64,000 bases of DNA, from NCBI GenBank assembly GCA_963662155.1, contig OY759274.1, positions 42,197,842 through 42,261,841 on the forward strand, written 5' to 3'. A program made the translations under genes and the position numbers. The notes beneath the pieces are model-generated. The model ran no database searches and was not told the origin of the DNA. It was given only the letters and a program-made list of their open reading frames with translations. Shown in pieces: positions 1 to 12,609 of the stretch. Every line of letters starts with the position of its first letter. The stretch's first letter is position 1. The DNA is from Lamellibrachia columna. Its lineage: Eukaryota; Annelida; Polychaeta; Sabellida; Siboglinidae.

Positions 1-27
1 AGTGTGTAAATGCAAAGATCAATCAAA

Positions 28-240
28 GATCAATCAAAGGTTCCTCCTCAATTTGATTCTTTCACACGTCTCGTTTTAGACTCATGTTGTGAAACATTTA
101 ACTCATCTAGTATCATCTACTACATGCTAACTCAGATGTACAAATTTGTTATTTAGTTTAGGTGAAATAATCGGACAAAAATGGCAAAAGTGGTATGGTT
201 CTACATACTATGACATAAAGATATTTCCATGTTTGAAAGG
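28..240 (+). repeat. Dispersed repeat family X, copy 1
   Basis: Starts AAAGGTTCCTCCTCAATTT, continues with TCTCGTTTTAGACTCATG, a CTAGTAT...TACTACATGCTA segment and GTACAAATTTGTTATTTAGT. The same order of words recurs at 2742, 45985, 50060 and 61145, and in reverse at 40380 and 43600. Confidence 0.65.
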
Positions 241-342
241 TACTTGATCTCTTAGACATTTCAGCAGGAAACATTTGTTTATTGTCGTTCATGATATAAA
301 AAGTTCACATACCATGACTTTTCTTAAGTGTATATAGCAATA

Positions 343-474
343 ATGACACTGGAACGACACTGGAACGACAATGGTAGGACAATAGAATGACACAAAGGAA
401 CGACAATGGAATGACAATGGAATGACAATGGAATGGCAATGTAATGACAATGGAATGATAATGGAATGACAAGG
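343..474. repeat. 12-bp tandem repeat (AATGACAATGGA-like)
   Basis: About eleven imperfect units related to AATGACAATGGA. The minus-strand open frame across it is the translated repeat, not a gene. Confidence 0.85.
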
Positions 475-1550
475 GAGCAGCCAAATTTCTTATAATTCCT
501 TTTCAATTACAGTGTACAAATGAAAACATAAATATAATTGTTACAAAACTAACTAAAATAAACTATTCACAAGTGAATTCACCTCTATTTCGTTTTACTC
601 GTGCATTTACAATACCATATGGAGAAAAATGTCTAGGTACTTCAAAACGAGGAACCTTACATTTTATAAAAATTAAATACTTGTAACCGTGGAATCGCAT
701 GAAGACCGGAAACAGTGATTTCCTTTATTTTGTATAACATAAAAAATGAAAACCCCAGTTGGGCACTGCAGGCCTAACCAAGTGTTATAATGTGTCTTTG
801 CACCGGCTCAGTGCAACCACATCCTGCATTTTACAGGGGGTCATCTGCACCAAAACAGGGTTGTTGTTGTCTTGTTGACAGTGGGATCAGGCCTGGCCCA
901 CTGGGACACAGCCCCTCCCCCTGACCATATGTGACCCCTGTCTCTTGGGTAAATTTTGTATTTAAACAACTTAATTATTAGTAATACAACCAGCAACCCC
1001 TACACAGTAAATGCAATTAACCATAACAGAAATAGTTATAATAATAATAACTAATTAACTAGATTCTCTATAAATTACTCAGGGTGCTGCCATATGGTGG
1101 CAAGTACTGGCACCATCAACCCTGCATTCCTCTGGTATCCTCGCGTGACCTTTGCTGGGTGACTTGTGGGGTGATTGGTGGGGCAATTATAAATTACTAA
1201 TTGTTCAGTAACCCTGCCAGTTACATACGTTTAATAACAGAGTGTTTCAATGAATTCACCAAGAATGTTTTCATATACTTCCCCATGTGCATGTGACATT
1301 GTTAACAAACTTAACAAATAAGCTTATATAGTTTTCAGAAAAACAGACTAATTACACATCTGTGAGAGCAGTAGACATGTACGGTGAAGCCCAGGAGTCT
1401 GCAGGCAGCAGTTGAATGACCAGTTATTTTGTGGCCCATATATTTTCTGAAGCATTGCTGGAAAATCATTTCGTCCAGATATTAAATTCATGGCACCTGA
1501 ATAGGCTTATTGGTGATCATTATGACTGAAATGTACTTGTATATCACCAA

Positions 1551-1677
1551 ATGTCCTTGACCCCAAACCCTGTACTTCACCTAATGTCCTTGATCCCCAA
1601 CCCTGTATTCAACCTAATGTCCTTGACCCCCGACCCTGTATTCCACCTAATGTCCTTGACCCCCGACCCTGACTCAC
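1551..1677. repeat. 33-bp minisatellite touching the SUGT1 exon 11 donor
   Basis: Nearly four units beginning ATGTCCTTGACCCC repeat with a 33-bp period. The last unit runs into the splice donor (minus strand GTGAGTC), so the 5' end of the intron has been amplified. The minus-strand frame through it simply extends the exon by read-through. Confidence 0.8.
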
Positions 1678-4600
1678 GTTGACTCATCATCGGCTCCGGG
1701 GCGGAGGATGCGGTCCCGTCTGACTCCAGAGTGCTCCATCGAATGCCTTCTTGTTTCTTCAACTTCAGTTCAATCTACACAATCCAAGAGTAACGTACAT
1801 AGTGACTACATAATTACATGACGACTACATAATCTAAGGGTAACTTACATGACGACTACATAATCCAGGAGTAATCTACATGACAACTACATAATGTAAG
1901 GGTAATCTACGCAACATTCACAGTGCGGAAGTGTAATCTCCATGAAAACCCACATAATTTGAGGCAATTTCAAAGACTTCAATGGGGATTTCCATGAAGA
2001 CAAATACAAAAGCCAAATTATCGAAATATGACTTTTAGTCTGCATGTTTTTTTTTGTGCCTCGGATAATCAAATTATCATTTTGTACTGTCTTGAGAAAA
2101 ATAATTCGACACATCAGCCGCCCCAAGCAGTCTTCACTGGCAGACACCATGATCATAGGAAACCCTGCTGTCGACAAGTGATTTCAAGATGGTTGCAATG
2201 TTGAGCTTGTAGTAGAATGAGGATATCTCGACAACCAATGCAAGAAATTTCATGAAATTAATTCCATTATCCACAACGTTTTTTATGAAATATGTTGCTA
2301 AAATTGTAAAAAAACATCAATCAAACATTGCGACATGGAAGGCGTGAGCGTACCTTGCTGGCCATGACCTTCACCTGACTCTGCTGGGGGTTGATAGGAT
2401 GTAAAAGCTCCAACTCAAGACTGTAGTCACTGTCTGTAGGTAGCTTCACCGTCACACTCGCCTGCAGACAGACACATTCCACAAATCTGATTTGTGCTGC
2501 AATCAAATCTATGTGTTCATGACCTGTATCAGATTACACATGTACCATTTATCCCCTAACTAAGCACATGAATAAATCTGATAATCTGAGCTCTACAGTG
2601 ATCAAGTGAGTGAACTTACGGTTTTCTCCTGAATGTCGACAATGAGGTCATCCTGAGAGACATTCTTCAGTAGAATGGTGATAACAACCTGAGTCTCTGT
2701 CTGATACCAGTCATACCTACAACACGATGTGCCTACAACTCAACCTTACTTGTCTTCTTTCACACTCCTTTCATGACAAATCGAACACACCTACTAATAT
2801 CCACTATGAAATGCCAGCTCGTTTGTACAAACTTGTTATTTTGTTTTGGTGATGTCATCGGAAAAACTATTAAATTATTTTTGACTGGTCAGGTCAAAAA
2901 TCTGCAAAGGGCAAAAGTGGCTCTATATACTATCATATTACTATATACTATCATATCACTATATACTACTCACACTTTTGCAACTATCCAAGTTCATTCT
3001 TTCAATGATCTTAACTAAAGGAGGTATGCACGCTTTTATTAAACTGACTGCACATAGTACTTAAAACTATTCACACAAACAAATTTGAATAAACTATTCA
3101 CACAAACAAATCTGAATAAACTATTCACACAAATTTTAATTCACACAAACAAATTTGAACAACACTAAACCTGATTTGCAAACATCTTGACCATACAAAT
3201 GTGTCTTAATGCATGATAATTTTTTTATTTGATTTTTATCTATTTAATTTGAATGCTTAGCCCTGAATAATATCTTTATATTTCCTGCTGAATGGCAAGG
3301 TCAGATAATGTTTAAATCCTATTTAAAAACCGTGGTTCAGTAAAACACATTTCAGCATCGATCACACTTTGTACGTTTGACGTACACGCAGTACCCAGTA
3401 AGACGCTAATGTTCCATACCTTGTCTTGGCACCAGACGGCATAGGTACTTGTGTGGGTGACACCTCTGATGACGCCCCAGCCGCGGCGGAGACTGTCGGT
3501 GTCGTGTCCTTGGTTGATGTCACTGGTGACTCGACACCTGACATGCCAACAGCCATCTGGTGAATCGACAAAGCATCATGTTATGGCGTAGGTATCAGGG
3601 TTTGAGCCGTCATGAAATTATCATTGTCACTACGAATACTGTAAAACGCTCCATTATAAGTGCAGGATTTGATGAAATCAGAACTAACCTGGCCATCACC
3701 GACTGGTGTTGTTGCTTGAGATACTGCAACAGAAAGCACACTCCAGTAATATCTAGAATCTCACTGCACAAAGTCTGACTGTTTTATTGTAAATCATGTT
3801 ATAAAGTGTAAACTGTATCAAACGTGCTTAAATGAACATCATAGTGCTAGTCCACTAATGAACTATTTGGAGTGTGAACAGTTGAATGCACATAAAAAAT
3901 GGTGGTCGAAAAAATAGCACATTAACATTTAGCATTTCTCACATGAATCAGATCAAGAATATCATAAAAATTATTCATTATGACTCATAAAACGCTTAAA
4001 TCAATTTATATACACAAATGTGTATCTCTGTTGCATTAATGGGTTGACATTTGAGGTATTTCTGAAGTTAGTAAGTGGCTAGTCCGTCCTTTTCTCATTC
4101 ATGCGTAGATTAGATCAACCAAAATTAATAAAATACAGAATCCTACTAGTTTTATTTAGGATTCATCACAATGTTTTTATTATTTGCCATAGATTAACAC
4201 CTGTGTGTTGTGATTCTAACAGTAAATAATACTAGTTGGCCCAAGAATGGAAAATCTACAGACATGTTCTAGTATTGTAACAATAAAATATAGCACTTGT
4301 AAAAAAACTCACAATTAATTTCTGCTTCACATTTCCGGATCCATGTTGCAAAGTTGTCTGAAGCTGAAGAAAAAGGTATATTATGCAATGAAAGCCCATT
4401 CAATGGAAAATCTCATAAAAACACAACACACATTGAACACAGCAGAATGACAGGTTTTATCCACAGATACAAACTCTTCTGGACTTTGAAGCTGCAACTG
4501 TCGTAAAACATGCCATAATGTACAAGCCTAAAATCTACAGTGGTGACAGCTACTGGATGCGAACATCATCATTATAACTGGTTTGGCCAAGCATGCTTAC

Positions 4601-7600
4601 TGTTGACAAATATGTAATCTGTTATCTCATTTCTAATTGCAAAATGTTGATCTTGGTAAGTTGTGGTTGCTCTCTTCTTTATCCGAGGTCTGGGGTGAGG
4701 CTGGCACCGATGCCAATCGTCAATTTATGTTTTCCCTCTTCAGTTACTGATCCTGTTTCACTACCATCTCCACCACCCGTCTTCACTCTCGCATCCCTCC
4801 ACTCTCATTCTCCACTCCCGCCAAATCTCTCTTCACGAAGTCCTCCCATCTCAGTCTCGATCTTCCTCTTCTCCTTCTACCCTAAGTACTCACATAGTCT
4901 GTTTCTGGCACACCTACCTTGTAGTTTTGCGCCTTGAATGAATGCTTCCTTTGCCAACTCAAACTTGTCGAGATGGAAGCAGGCAACCCTACACAGAGAA
5001 ATACATTAAACAGAGATGGGAACTGCTACACACTATACAGTTAGGGATGATTTAATGACACCAATGTGTGACACTACATGAAGGTTTCATGAAGAAGGGG
5101 TTCATAGAGAAGGGGGTTGGCAACTATTTCATTTAGCATTGTGTGACACTACATGAAGGTTTCATGGAGAAGGAGGTTGGAAACTCTTTCATTTAGCATT
5201 GTGAATCGATGTATTTTTCCCAAAAAACATTCTTTACTTTTATTTTCCAGTCACAGTACAAAAAGGTGCTGACTTCAAGAGCAGGCAGTCACTACAATGA
5301 GTGAATTGACACCTGGCGAATATGATGTTGCCAAAGTTGCACACAAGACGGTTAAGTTAGTTTCACAAAGCCATGGCTTATCAAGATGTCAACATATAAA
5401 CATTGCTAGCATTTACATTATCATCCTCCGAGAGAAAACTGTACATCATTGTCATCATAATTCTGCCTTAAAACAATATACTACTGAATACTAGTTAGTA
5501 CTGACCCTTTGCGGAGATAGGCTTTTGCACTGTTTGAATTCAGCTGAGTGGCTTTCTCTGCATCACCGAGGGCCTCTGTCAAACATCAAATGATGGTGTC
5601 CAACATAGGTAATAAATTAATTCATAAATGGTACTAAGTTGATTATCGAGAATTTACCAGAGTATTCAAGCTTTATTTGATAGTAGAGGCAAGGTTCCTA
5701 GATATAATGCATTATTTGATACTTCAGGACTGATATAGACGCTTTATACTTCATTCCTGCACAGGTGTAAAAAGAGGTGTAAACACAGATGTAAACACAT
5801 GTGTAAACACAGGTGTGAACACAGGTGTGAACACGGGTGTAAACATGGGTGTAAACACAGACACAATTTCTGTGGATAACATTTAACCATGCAGAAATTA
5901 TAATGCAAACCTGTGTTTATATTTTATGGTATGCATCTTCATTCATTTAATATTCTCGGATGTGTGTGTGTGGTGTGTGCGTGTGGTGTGTGTGTGCGGT
6001 GCGGGTGCGGTGTGTGCGGTGCGGGTGCGCACTCACGTGGTGTGCATGTGTGGTGTGTGTTTACCCTGGTATATGACAAGCTTTTTACCATCTGCCTCAC
6101 CCAATATTTGGCGAAATTGCTGCCTTGTAGATAGATTTTCAATTTAAAGTATGTAATTGTCAGTAAGCTCCAAAACTTAAGCCAGAAAGAAATTCTGCAA
6201 GATTTGGGTACATTAAATTTTGTAATAAAAAACTGTTACATTCTAACTTCAAAGGAAACAAGTTAAAACACCCTTTAAAATGCACCAGAACGCACCATTT
6301 TGAAGATCATATTTTAAGCAAATTACAATGGGCATGCCTGGGGCTTGCCTTGTCAACTGTACATGGTTTTTGCCAGCTGCATTTGAAAATGTCTCGCAAT
6401 GAATTCATTCTTACCTGTGAATTTCTCTAACTTGATGAAAGCATGAGATCTGTTGACGTAATATTCATCCTTTGTGTTATCAACATCAATTGCCTGTGTA
6501 TAAAACTACAAAGAGAAAACATTAGTATGCTCCAAAGTCACCACGAATGATACTAGGTAATTGGGTGATGTTGGCATGAACATTAATTTTAATAAAAAAA
6601 ATCATGACTGACAACTCATTTATTTTTTACACGCCAAGTTCTTCTCACCACATTTTTCCACCTCTACTACTCCAATGTAGCTTTTCAGCTATTAAGCAAA
6701 CAATCAGACGCCGTACTAGAATGAATGCTAAGATTTTTACTTCAAAGTATAACCTAAGATTATTGGGTCTTGTTTCTTTATTTTTTTAAAGTTTATTGGT
6801 CGCTGTGTAAACATCCAGATGCCAAGTATGTAGCGTAGTATTGACACGTACACTATATTGGCATCACCTTTGATGGATCAATCGTTCACTGTATAAACTC
6901 CCACATGCTAAGAAAGAAATGCGGAGGGGTTTTTTGGGAATCTGGTTATTTTTCACCAGGTTACTGACCGTATTCTTGAATAGTGAGGTAACCGTATTAG
7001 CAGGACTAATGGCCTATATACTTTACTGTGGAAATAATTTGGTAATGTCCCAGAGTGACCGTAATTGTGACGTGACCATATTATGGGGGTGACCATGAAC
7101 AGAGGTATGAATGTGTATGGTCAATGTTTTTATCCAGCTGATCCTAAGACAGTACTGGGAATATTGGAGTCACTGGAGCAGTTAGATCATTCACTCCACT
7201 TTGCCTGTATCTTTCGGATGAGGCAATAGAAGTCCTGAGTCCATTCTAAACCTGTTATAACTTGTGGATTCACAGGAGCTTAGATGATGCCGAGCCGGTG
7301 GTCTCAAATTCATTCTATCAAACACTGTCCCCAGCTTTGGATTTGCCTATAGAAGAGCCCTTCATTAATCATAGCCTCACTGCTTCTTACGATGTAAGGG
7401 TATCAGAAACAAATGGTATTACCCTCTTGTGGCTTTCAAGCACCTTAACTGAACTGGTGTGATTGCGTGGTGTGATTTTGCGTGCTACAAAATTAAGTTA
7501 CGCTAAAGCTGCAGGTGGTGAGCAGTGCTGGTGGTCGTGTGGTAGAGCTTCGGACTTTCAGTCGAGGGGACCGGGGTTCGAAACCATCTACTGTCATTTC

Positions 7601-8139
7601 GAAACTTGGGCAAGAGCCACTAAAACTGTAAAAGCCGTGGCGTTGGTCCGTTCTATCTCGTGTCTACGTCTATGACTGTATGACTGGCTATGGCCTATAT
7701 CTATGGCTATATAGTATATATCATTATATGCCGGCCGAGCGGAAGTAAAAGATTTAAGATCCCACAGTCACAGGTAAATAGAAAAACAACCTGTCGCCGA
7801 TTCAATGCGCTTCACAGAGCTGGTGATCTCGATATAAAAGATACTAGGTACTACCTCTCGGTTTAGCTGTGAGTATGTCATCAAGCATCAAGCCACTGCT
7901 GGCGGTACTAGCAACTGTCAGTGACAGTGTCAGCGAGTCAGTGTCAACGCAACTTACTTTGACAGCTTCTTCGTAATTTTCTTCTACAAATTCTTCGTTT
8001 GCGCGGCTGAAAGGCAAATAATACACATCGTAAATGCTGCATTATATTGTGGAAAAAATAAACAGAAATAAACACAAAATGACAGTTTAAAACATCAAAA
8101 GGAGCATAGTTACCTAAACAACTCAGCGTTGTTCGCCAT
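1678..8139 (-). CDS. SUGT1: SGT1 homologue, HSP90 co-chaperone; 11 exons, 3' end outside the window
   Basis: SUGT1 bridges HSP90 to SKP1-cullin-F-box complexes and leucine-rich-repeat clients, and acts in kinetochore assembly. I read eleven exons (high to low coordinate): 8114-8139 (ATG), 7958-8006, 6415-6493, 5506-5575, 4918-4988, 4313-4357, 3689-3723, 3420-3556, 2620-2716, 2354-2461, 1678-1774. All have AG/GT borders and matching phases and give about 271 codons. Residues 1-113 are the TPR region (MANNAELFSRANEEFVEENY; later AKAYLRKG). Residues 114-170 are a Ser/Thr/Pro-rich linker. Residues 171-260 are the CS domain (YDWYQTETQVVITILLKNV; VKLPTDSDYSLELELLHPI), very close to vertebrate SGT1. 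The last seen exon ends in phase 1 after MMSQ. Human SUGT1 is about 340-365 residues, so the linker after CS and the SGS domain are missing; no such exon is recognisable in 1-1677. The start is fixed by the first TPR exon and an AACATGGCG context. Confidence 0.95.
1779..1911. repeat. 31-bp minisatellite
   Basis: About four imperfect 31-bp units containing ACATGACGACTACATAAT lie just intronic to SUGT1 exon 11, on its acceptor side. Confidence 0.75.
2742..3170 (+). repeat. Dispersed repeat family X, copy 2 (SUGT1 intron)
   Basis: Contains CCACTATGAAATGCCAGCTC, GTACAAACTTGTTATTTTG, GGAAAAACTATTAAATTATT and an internal ATATACTATCAT expansion near 2930-2970, then the AAACTATTCACACAAACAAA tail repeated about three times. 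It lies just beside exon 9. Confidence 0.7.
5760..6062. repeat. ACAGGTGTAA-type and GT-rich simple repeats
   Basis: 5760-5865 holds about ten units of ACACAGGTGTGA type. 5960-6062 is GTGTGTGCG-rich. The overlapping open frames in both strands are repeat translations. Confidence 0.8.
7520..7800 (+). mobile_element. tRNA-derived SINE copy
   Basis: The head resembles a tRNA gene: TGGTAGAGCTT (box A-like) and a perfect RNA polymerase III box B, GGTTCGAAACC, at 7575-7585, followed by CATCTACTGTCATTTC. The body ends near AAGATCCCACAGTCACAGG. A second copy at 33065 shares box B context, CCATCTACTG and AAGATCCCACA. No clean tRNA cloverleaf or 3' acceptor stem is visible, so this is a retroposon. Confidence 0.7.
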
Positions 8140-8469
8140 GTTTCTAGAAGTACAATCTGTCGTGCCACCTGTCGGAATGTGAAATATTTAACCATGCAGT
8201 GGTGCCATCTTTTGTGGCATAACCAAACCATTAAACCTACCCCCGACCGCCAAAATGACTCGATCAACTCAAGACGGCACAGACTACCACGCGGTCCTAC
8301 AGATGGTCCCAGGCGATTTGTGGATTTGACTTCGCATGTCAGAAACATATGGTATGGCATAATTATGGCTATGCTCTGTTGTTCGACTTAACCCCTTTCC
8401 CACAGCCCTATCAGATATCCCTGCTTGGGCTACGGGAAAGGTCGAATTGCAAGGCGATTGCGTGTGACA

Positions 8470-8705
<236 letters not shown>

Positions 8706-9735
8706 ATTTCATTGACATGGTGTAATTTGGGACACGAATAATCTGGTTTTAATCGAGTTAGGCCTTAGGGCTTAGGCTAATGTAATCAACCCAAACTTCA
8801 GACGTGCGACATCGTACGTATAAAATACGGATTTTTAAGAAGAATATGGCCTTGGGCCGTGTTCCGTTTTAATACGGATTTGCTTAAAATATATGTCGCA
8901 GGGTGATACCATGTTAATCGCTAGGCGTCACCACCAGCTAATTAGTATTTTTATTTTGAACAGCTGACGTACCAGCCTCGTCCTGGGGGAACGCGAACGC
9001 CGATTTCGACAAATGCGTAGCGTAAATTGAGGTCGAAAATGATATAAAGCGGCGTGCTACATTTTGATGTATTTTACTATCAACTGATAGGTGTGTATTT
9101 TATGAAGTTGTACTGCATGTCCTTATTCAATATAAGGTTAGGTATTATTTAGATTTAGTTCGAAATATGTAGTTTGCTGTTTCCTAATTTGTGCACGTAG
9201 GCCTACATCCTTGCTGGCGTGGAAAGCCATTACAAATATTATTATAATTAACTCGCGCAAGTGCGCGTAATGCTATTTACATAGTGTAGTATTAGTGTAC
9301 GATCGTTAGGATCAATGCTGTCTACGAATACCGTCCTATATGATTTGCTTAGCATAAATTGTAGTTCAGAAATGTTTATAGCATATGTTGTTATAGGCAA
9401 AGTCAATCGCCGTACAATGTTTTTCTATCTGGCTGTTCCTACTATACGGCGAAGATCTCGTACGGCCGAAACGTAAGTATTTTCATGAAACGTGAAACCT
9501 TACAAAAACGCCATAAACAGAGCAATAAACACGTCTTTCGTGTCTGTATGCATTCTTATATGTATATCACTAAAGTTACCTGACAATAACCATGTAAAAG
9601 TGTGAAATTATTACCTTTTTGTCAGAACGCATGTGCTTGTCAAGGTTTGTATATAACCGGATGTTGTTGTGAGCGAGACTAGCATGCGGGATTTCCATAG
9701 ATCTATATAAGGTCACGCTAAGAATTGCCGTCTGC

Positions 9736-9775
9736 TGGCCATAGAGTTACATAATTAATAATGCCCCTATAAACT
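9736..9775. repeat. Short dispersed segment shared with 21445-21483
   Basis: CATAGAGTTACAT-ATTAAT--CCCCTATAAAC occurs in the same orientation at both sites with a few mismatches. It is probably part of an uncharacterised repeat. Confidence 0.55.
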
Positions 9776-10054
9776 ATTAACTTACTAACGGGTGTTTTAT
9801 TTATTTCTGTGCTGCTGGCCCATTCTGGCCTCATTCTACACGAAATCGCGTTTGATCATGTGACCCAAAGGCAACATCACGTGCACAGTATGGCGGCTAA
9901 TTGTGAAATGTTTTCTATGTCACCGATAAAAGTACTCATAAGTAATTAGTTGGAGCACATTTCTTCAGTTTCTTGACGCCCAATTGTCGGTTGTATGTCA
10001 CAGAATACACATGTGAAACGGTTAGTGCGTATCGGTTTTAAAACTTAAGTTATT

Positions 10055-10082
10055 AGTTCCGTAGCCATTTGGCTACGGAACT
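10055..10082. other. Perfect 12-bp hairpin
   Basis: AGTTCCGTAGCC, a 4-nt loop ATTT, then GGCTACGGAACT. It is not followed by a T-run. Possibly a MITE core or a regulatory palindrome. Confidence 0.6.
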
Positions 10083-10580
10083 GCCAAATTGCCGAGTTAG
10101 CAAATGCCGTACGGGACTTTCGCCCCAGAGACGAAGAGCGGGGCGAATTTTTTTGCCTAATGTTAGTGCTTTATAAGGATAGTTAGCTAGTGCCAGTTGG
10201 CCGTATATCAAGTTCCGCTAGATGGCGTCACTTTTTCATTGTCATCAAAAATAGCGTCGTTTTATGTGTCCCATATTTGGTACGAAGGCGTGACGCTCGC
10301 ATCACATGGTCGCGGGAAAAGCCAAAATACTCGGTATGCAAATGACGTGGCCGAGTTTGTTTAACTTCATATCGACCAATGAATGTCTTCTTTACATTAT
10401 GGGTGCGGGAATTTTTTCATTCCGATGCTTTTGTGACTGCACGAAGGTAAATAAATTTTGTTTTGTTTAAACTTGTTAAAAAGTACATATAATATAAAGA
10501 AGAATTTTATAGGAATAAAAAAGAACAGTACAATAATTACTTAGCTTTAAAATGATGTGCATATTATTGCAGTGGACAAC

Positions 10581-10603
10581 TGCCGTTTTTCAGAAAAACG
10601 GCA
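10581..10603. other. Perfect 10-bp hairpin
   Basis: TGCCGTTTTT-CAG-AAAAACGGCA. No associated gene is recognised. Confidence 0.5.
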
Positions 10604-12130
10604 ACATGACCCGGTGCGCGCTAATTTGTCATGTTTTGTCGTTCGGAAGCTGCGGTCGGTGGCTTCGCGTGAACGTATATTGTAAAGACCTTTCGACGCA
10701 TCGTAATCCGTTGACATCCGTATTTCTGCGATTAAATAATTGCATGTTTTGTTGATAAAAGTTATTATAAATGTATTATTGTTGTCTATGCGTCAATATT
10801 TTTATGTTAAAAATTACGAAAGGTAAATTACTGCAAGATGATTTGACATCGTCATGGCGTCATCTGCAATACTGGAATTTGAAATCTTTTCGAAGAATCC
10901 GAGCAATCCACATTTCAACAATTAATTGCTGGCACATTTTGTTTATAGCATTTGTTATATATGTATTTCTGTAGTTTGTGTAGCAGTATTTACTAGTTGT
11001 CAGAAATTATGTTTTATTGTTTTTGTTTTTTTTGCGTTTTACTGCATACCTTTTTTACTGATTATATAATTTGTAAATTGTAATAACTGGTGTGAGTTGT
11101 GTAGTGTTTCTAAGGTATGCATTGATAATGAATACTTTATGATGAATAACAAAATTGTTGTGTATTTGTATATACCTATATGTTCGGTCGCCTTCCAGTG
11201 ATTACTGTTAAAAACCAAGTAATCATTTTTTAAAGCTGCAGATACTTTTCACTTTAATATTTGATTATACATATTTTATACTTAATATCTGCCACTATTT
11301 GTGGTTTGTTAATTTTTATTTGCAGTGATCATTTATGCCAACTTGAATATCTTCTTAATTATCGTTATTTTATTTTACACATTATTTGACATCTTGGATT
11401 TTAGAAGATCCAGTTTTTATTTGTGCAAAATTTACTGTTATAAAATGTACTTTTGATATTTTATCATCTGATTATATCAGATATATAATATTATAATTAT
11501 TAATTTAATTATTCAAAAGTATTTTGTGTTACAGGTAAAGGTATTCAACAGCAACTTGTGTGTACAGACTTCAGCTAGTTTGTGATTTATATGGATTACA
11601 ATCGGCTGTTATGATACAAATGAATCGAATGATGAACACCTTGGAGATAACACTGCATGCACTATTGCAACAGCATATAAGACTTCATCTCAGGACAACT
11701 GTTCCTTTCTTCAATGATGATTTGAGATAGATTCATCGTCCATCGATGAGCGACATCAAAGTGATCAATTCTGGTTTTGACAAATGTGCTGTCGTCTACG
11801 ATAACCATTATACTCTTACACATGGAAATTATTGCCATGCACTCATCTAACATGATAAACAAAATCATGTGCTTGATGCTGAGACAGTGTGCTTGTGGAA
11901 CATTGACACACTATTGCATTTGCCTGCAAGAAATAAAAAATATGACGAACATAGATAGGCATTGACATTGTCTGAAGAAACGTATGTGCATATAGAAATA
12001 AATGGTTGCTTTTGAATAACATGCTATAAACTTTTCAAAATTAATACATGGTAAAATATGTACAATTAACTGTAATATAATCTAAACACATACAATTATT
12101 TTGATGCCCCTAGCCCTGTATGGGTGGACA
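10604..12130. other. AT-rich intergenic sequence
   Basis: No exon-like frame, repeat array or known element was recognised. Short frames at 10771-10974 and 11662-11965 look random. Confidence 0.5.
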
Positions 12131-12136
12131 AACTTA

Positions 12137-12600
12137 TTACCATGCTATTACTCCCTGTAAATAGGTCAAGTGTGAAATGCAGGTAAACTAATTAGGTAAT
12201 TTAAAATTACATGGTCACATAGTATTCAAGTTGATAAATTGACATTTTCCATCCATTAAAAGTTAAATAGGCCAATTACCTATTAAATAACAGCTAAATT
12301 AGCCCATTAATCTACGTAAATAGGTCAAATGTAAAATGTAGGTCAATTAATTAGGTCATAAAAAATATGGATTTACCAAGTCACATGACATTGAAGTAGA
12401 TATATTGACAATTTCCATCCCATAAAGGTTTAATAAACCCATTTACTAATTAATTACAACCAAATAATCCCATTACTCCATGTAAATAGGTTAAATGTAG
12501 GTCAACTAATTAGGTCATGTCAAGGTCATATATTATTAACATTAGTTTCTGGGTCATATACCTTTTTATTTCACATCAATATGTTCAATACATTAAAAAC
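12137..12600. repeat. Diverged ~160-bp tandem repeat, three copies
   Basis: The word GTAAATAGGT recurs at about 12157, 12316 and 12482. Each is followed by CAA-TGTAAAATG-AGGT-AA-TAATTAGGT, then ACATGGTCA/CACATGACAT, and a TTGACA-TTTCCATCC segment. Copies differ by perhaps 20 percent. Confidence 0.75.
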
Positions 12601-12609
12601 TATTGCTAT

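Larger units (their letters stand above)
1..1677. other. SUGT1 intron/downstream side, no exon recognised
   Basis: No open frame here resembles the missing SUGT1 SGS domain. About 28-240 is a copy of the dispersed repeat family. 343-474 is a ~12-bp repeat. A GC-richer block at 750-950 and the stretch 1080-1210 carry no recognisable gene. Confidence 0.6.
8706..10450. promoter_or_regulatory. Intergenic CpG-containing stretch with promoter-like words
   Basis: CpG is more frequent than in neighbouring sequence. 9878-9905 has CACGTG followed by ATGGCGGC (YY1-like, with an ATG). 10335-10385 has an octamer ATGCAAAT next to TGACGTGG, then a CCAAT box. 10441-10447 reads ACGAAG|GTAAATAA, a possible donor after a short open frame. 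This may be a divergent promoter or first exon opposite SUGT1, but no coding exon can be proved. Confidence 0.3.

Noticed and set aside
1080..1210. Missing SUGT1 SGS-domain exon
   Set aside because: All three minus-strand frames were read; none resembles the conserved SGS sequence and two contain stops.
7535..7610. Functional tRNA gene
   Set aside because: Box B is perfect, but acceptor and anticodon stems do not pair and the sequence runs into a SINE body shared with 33065.
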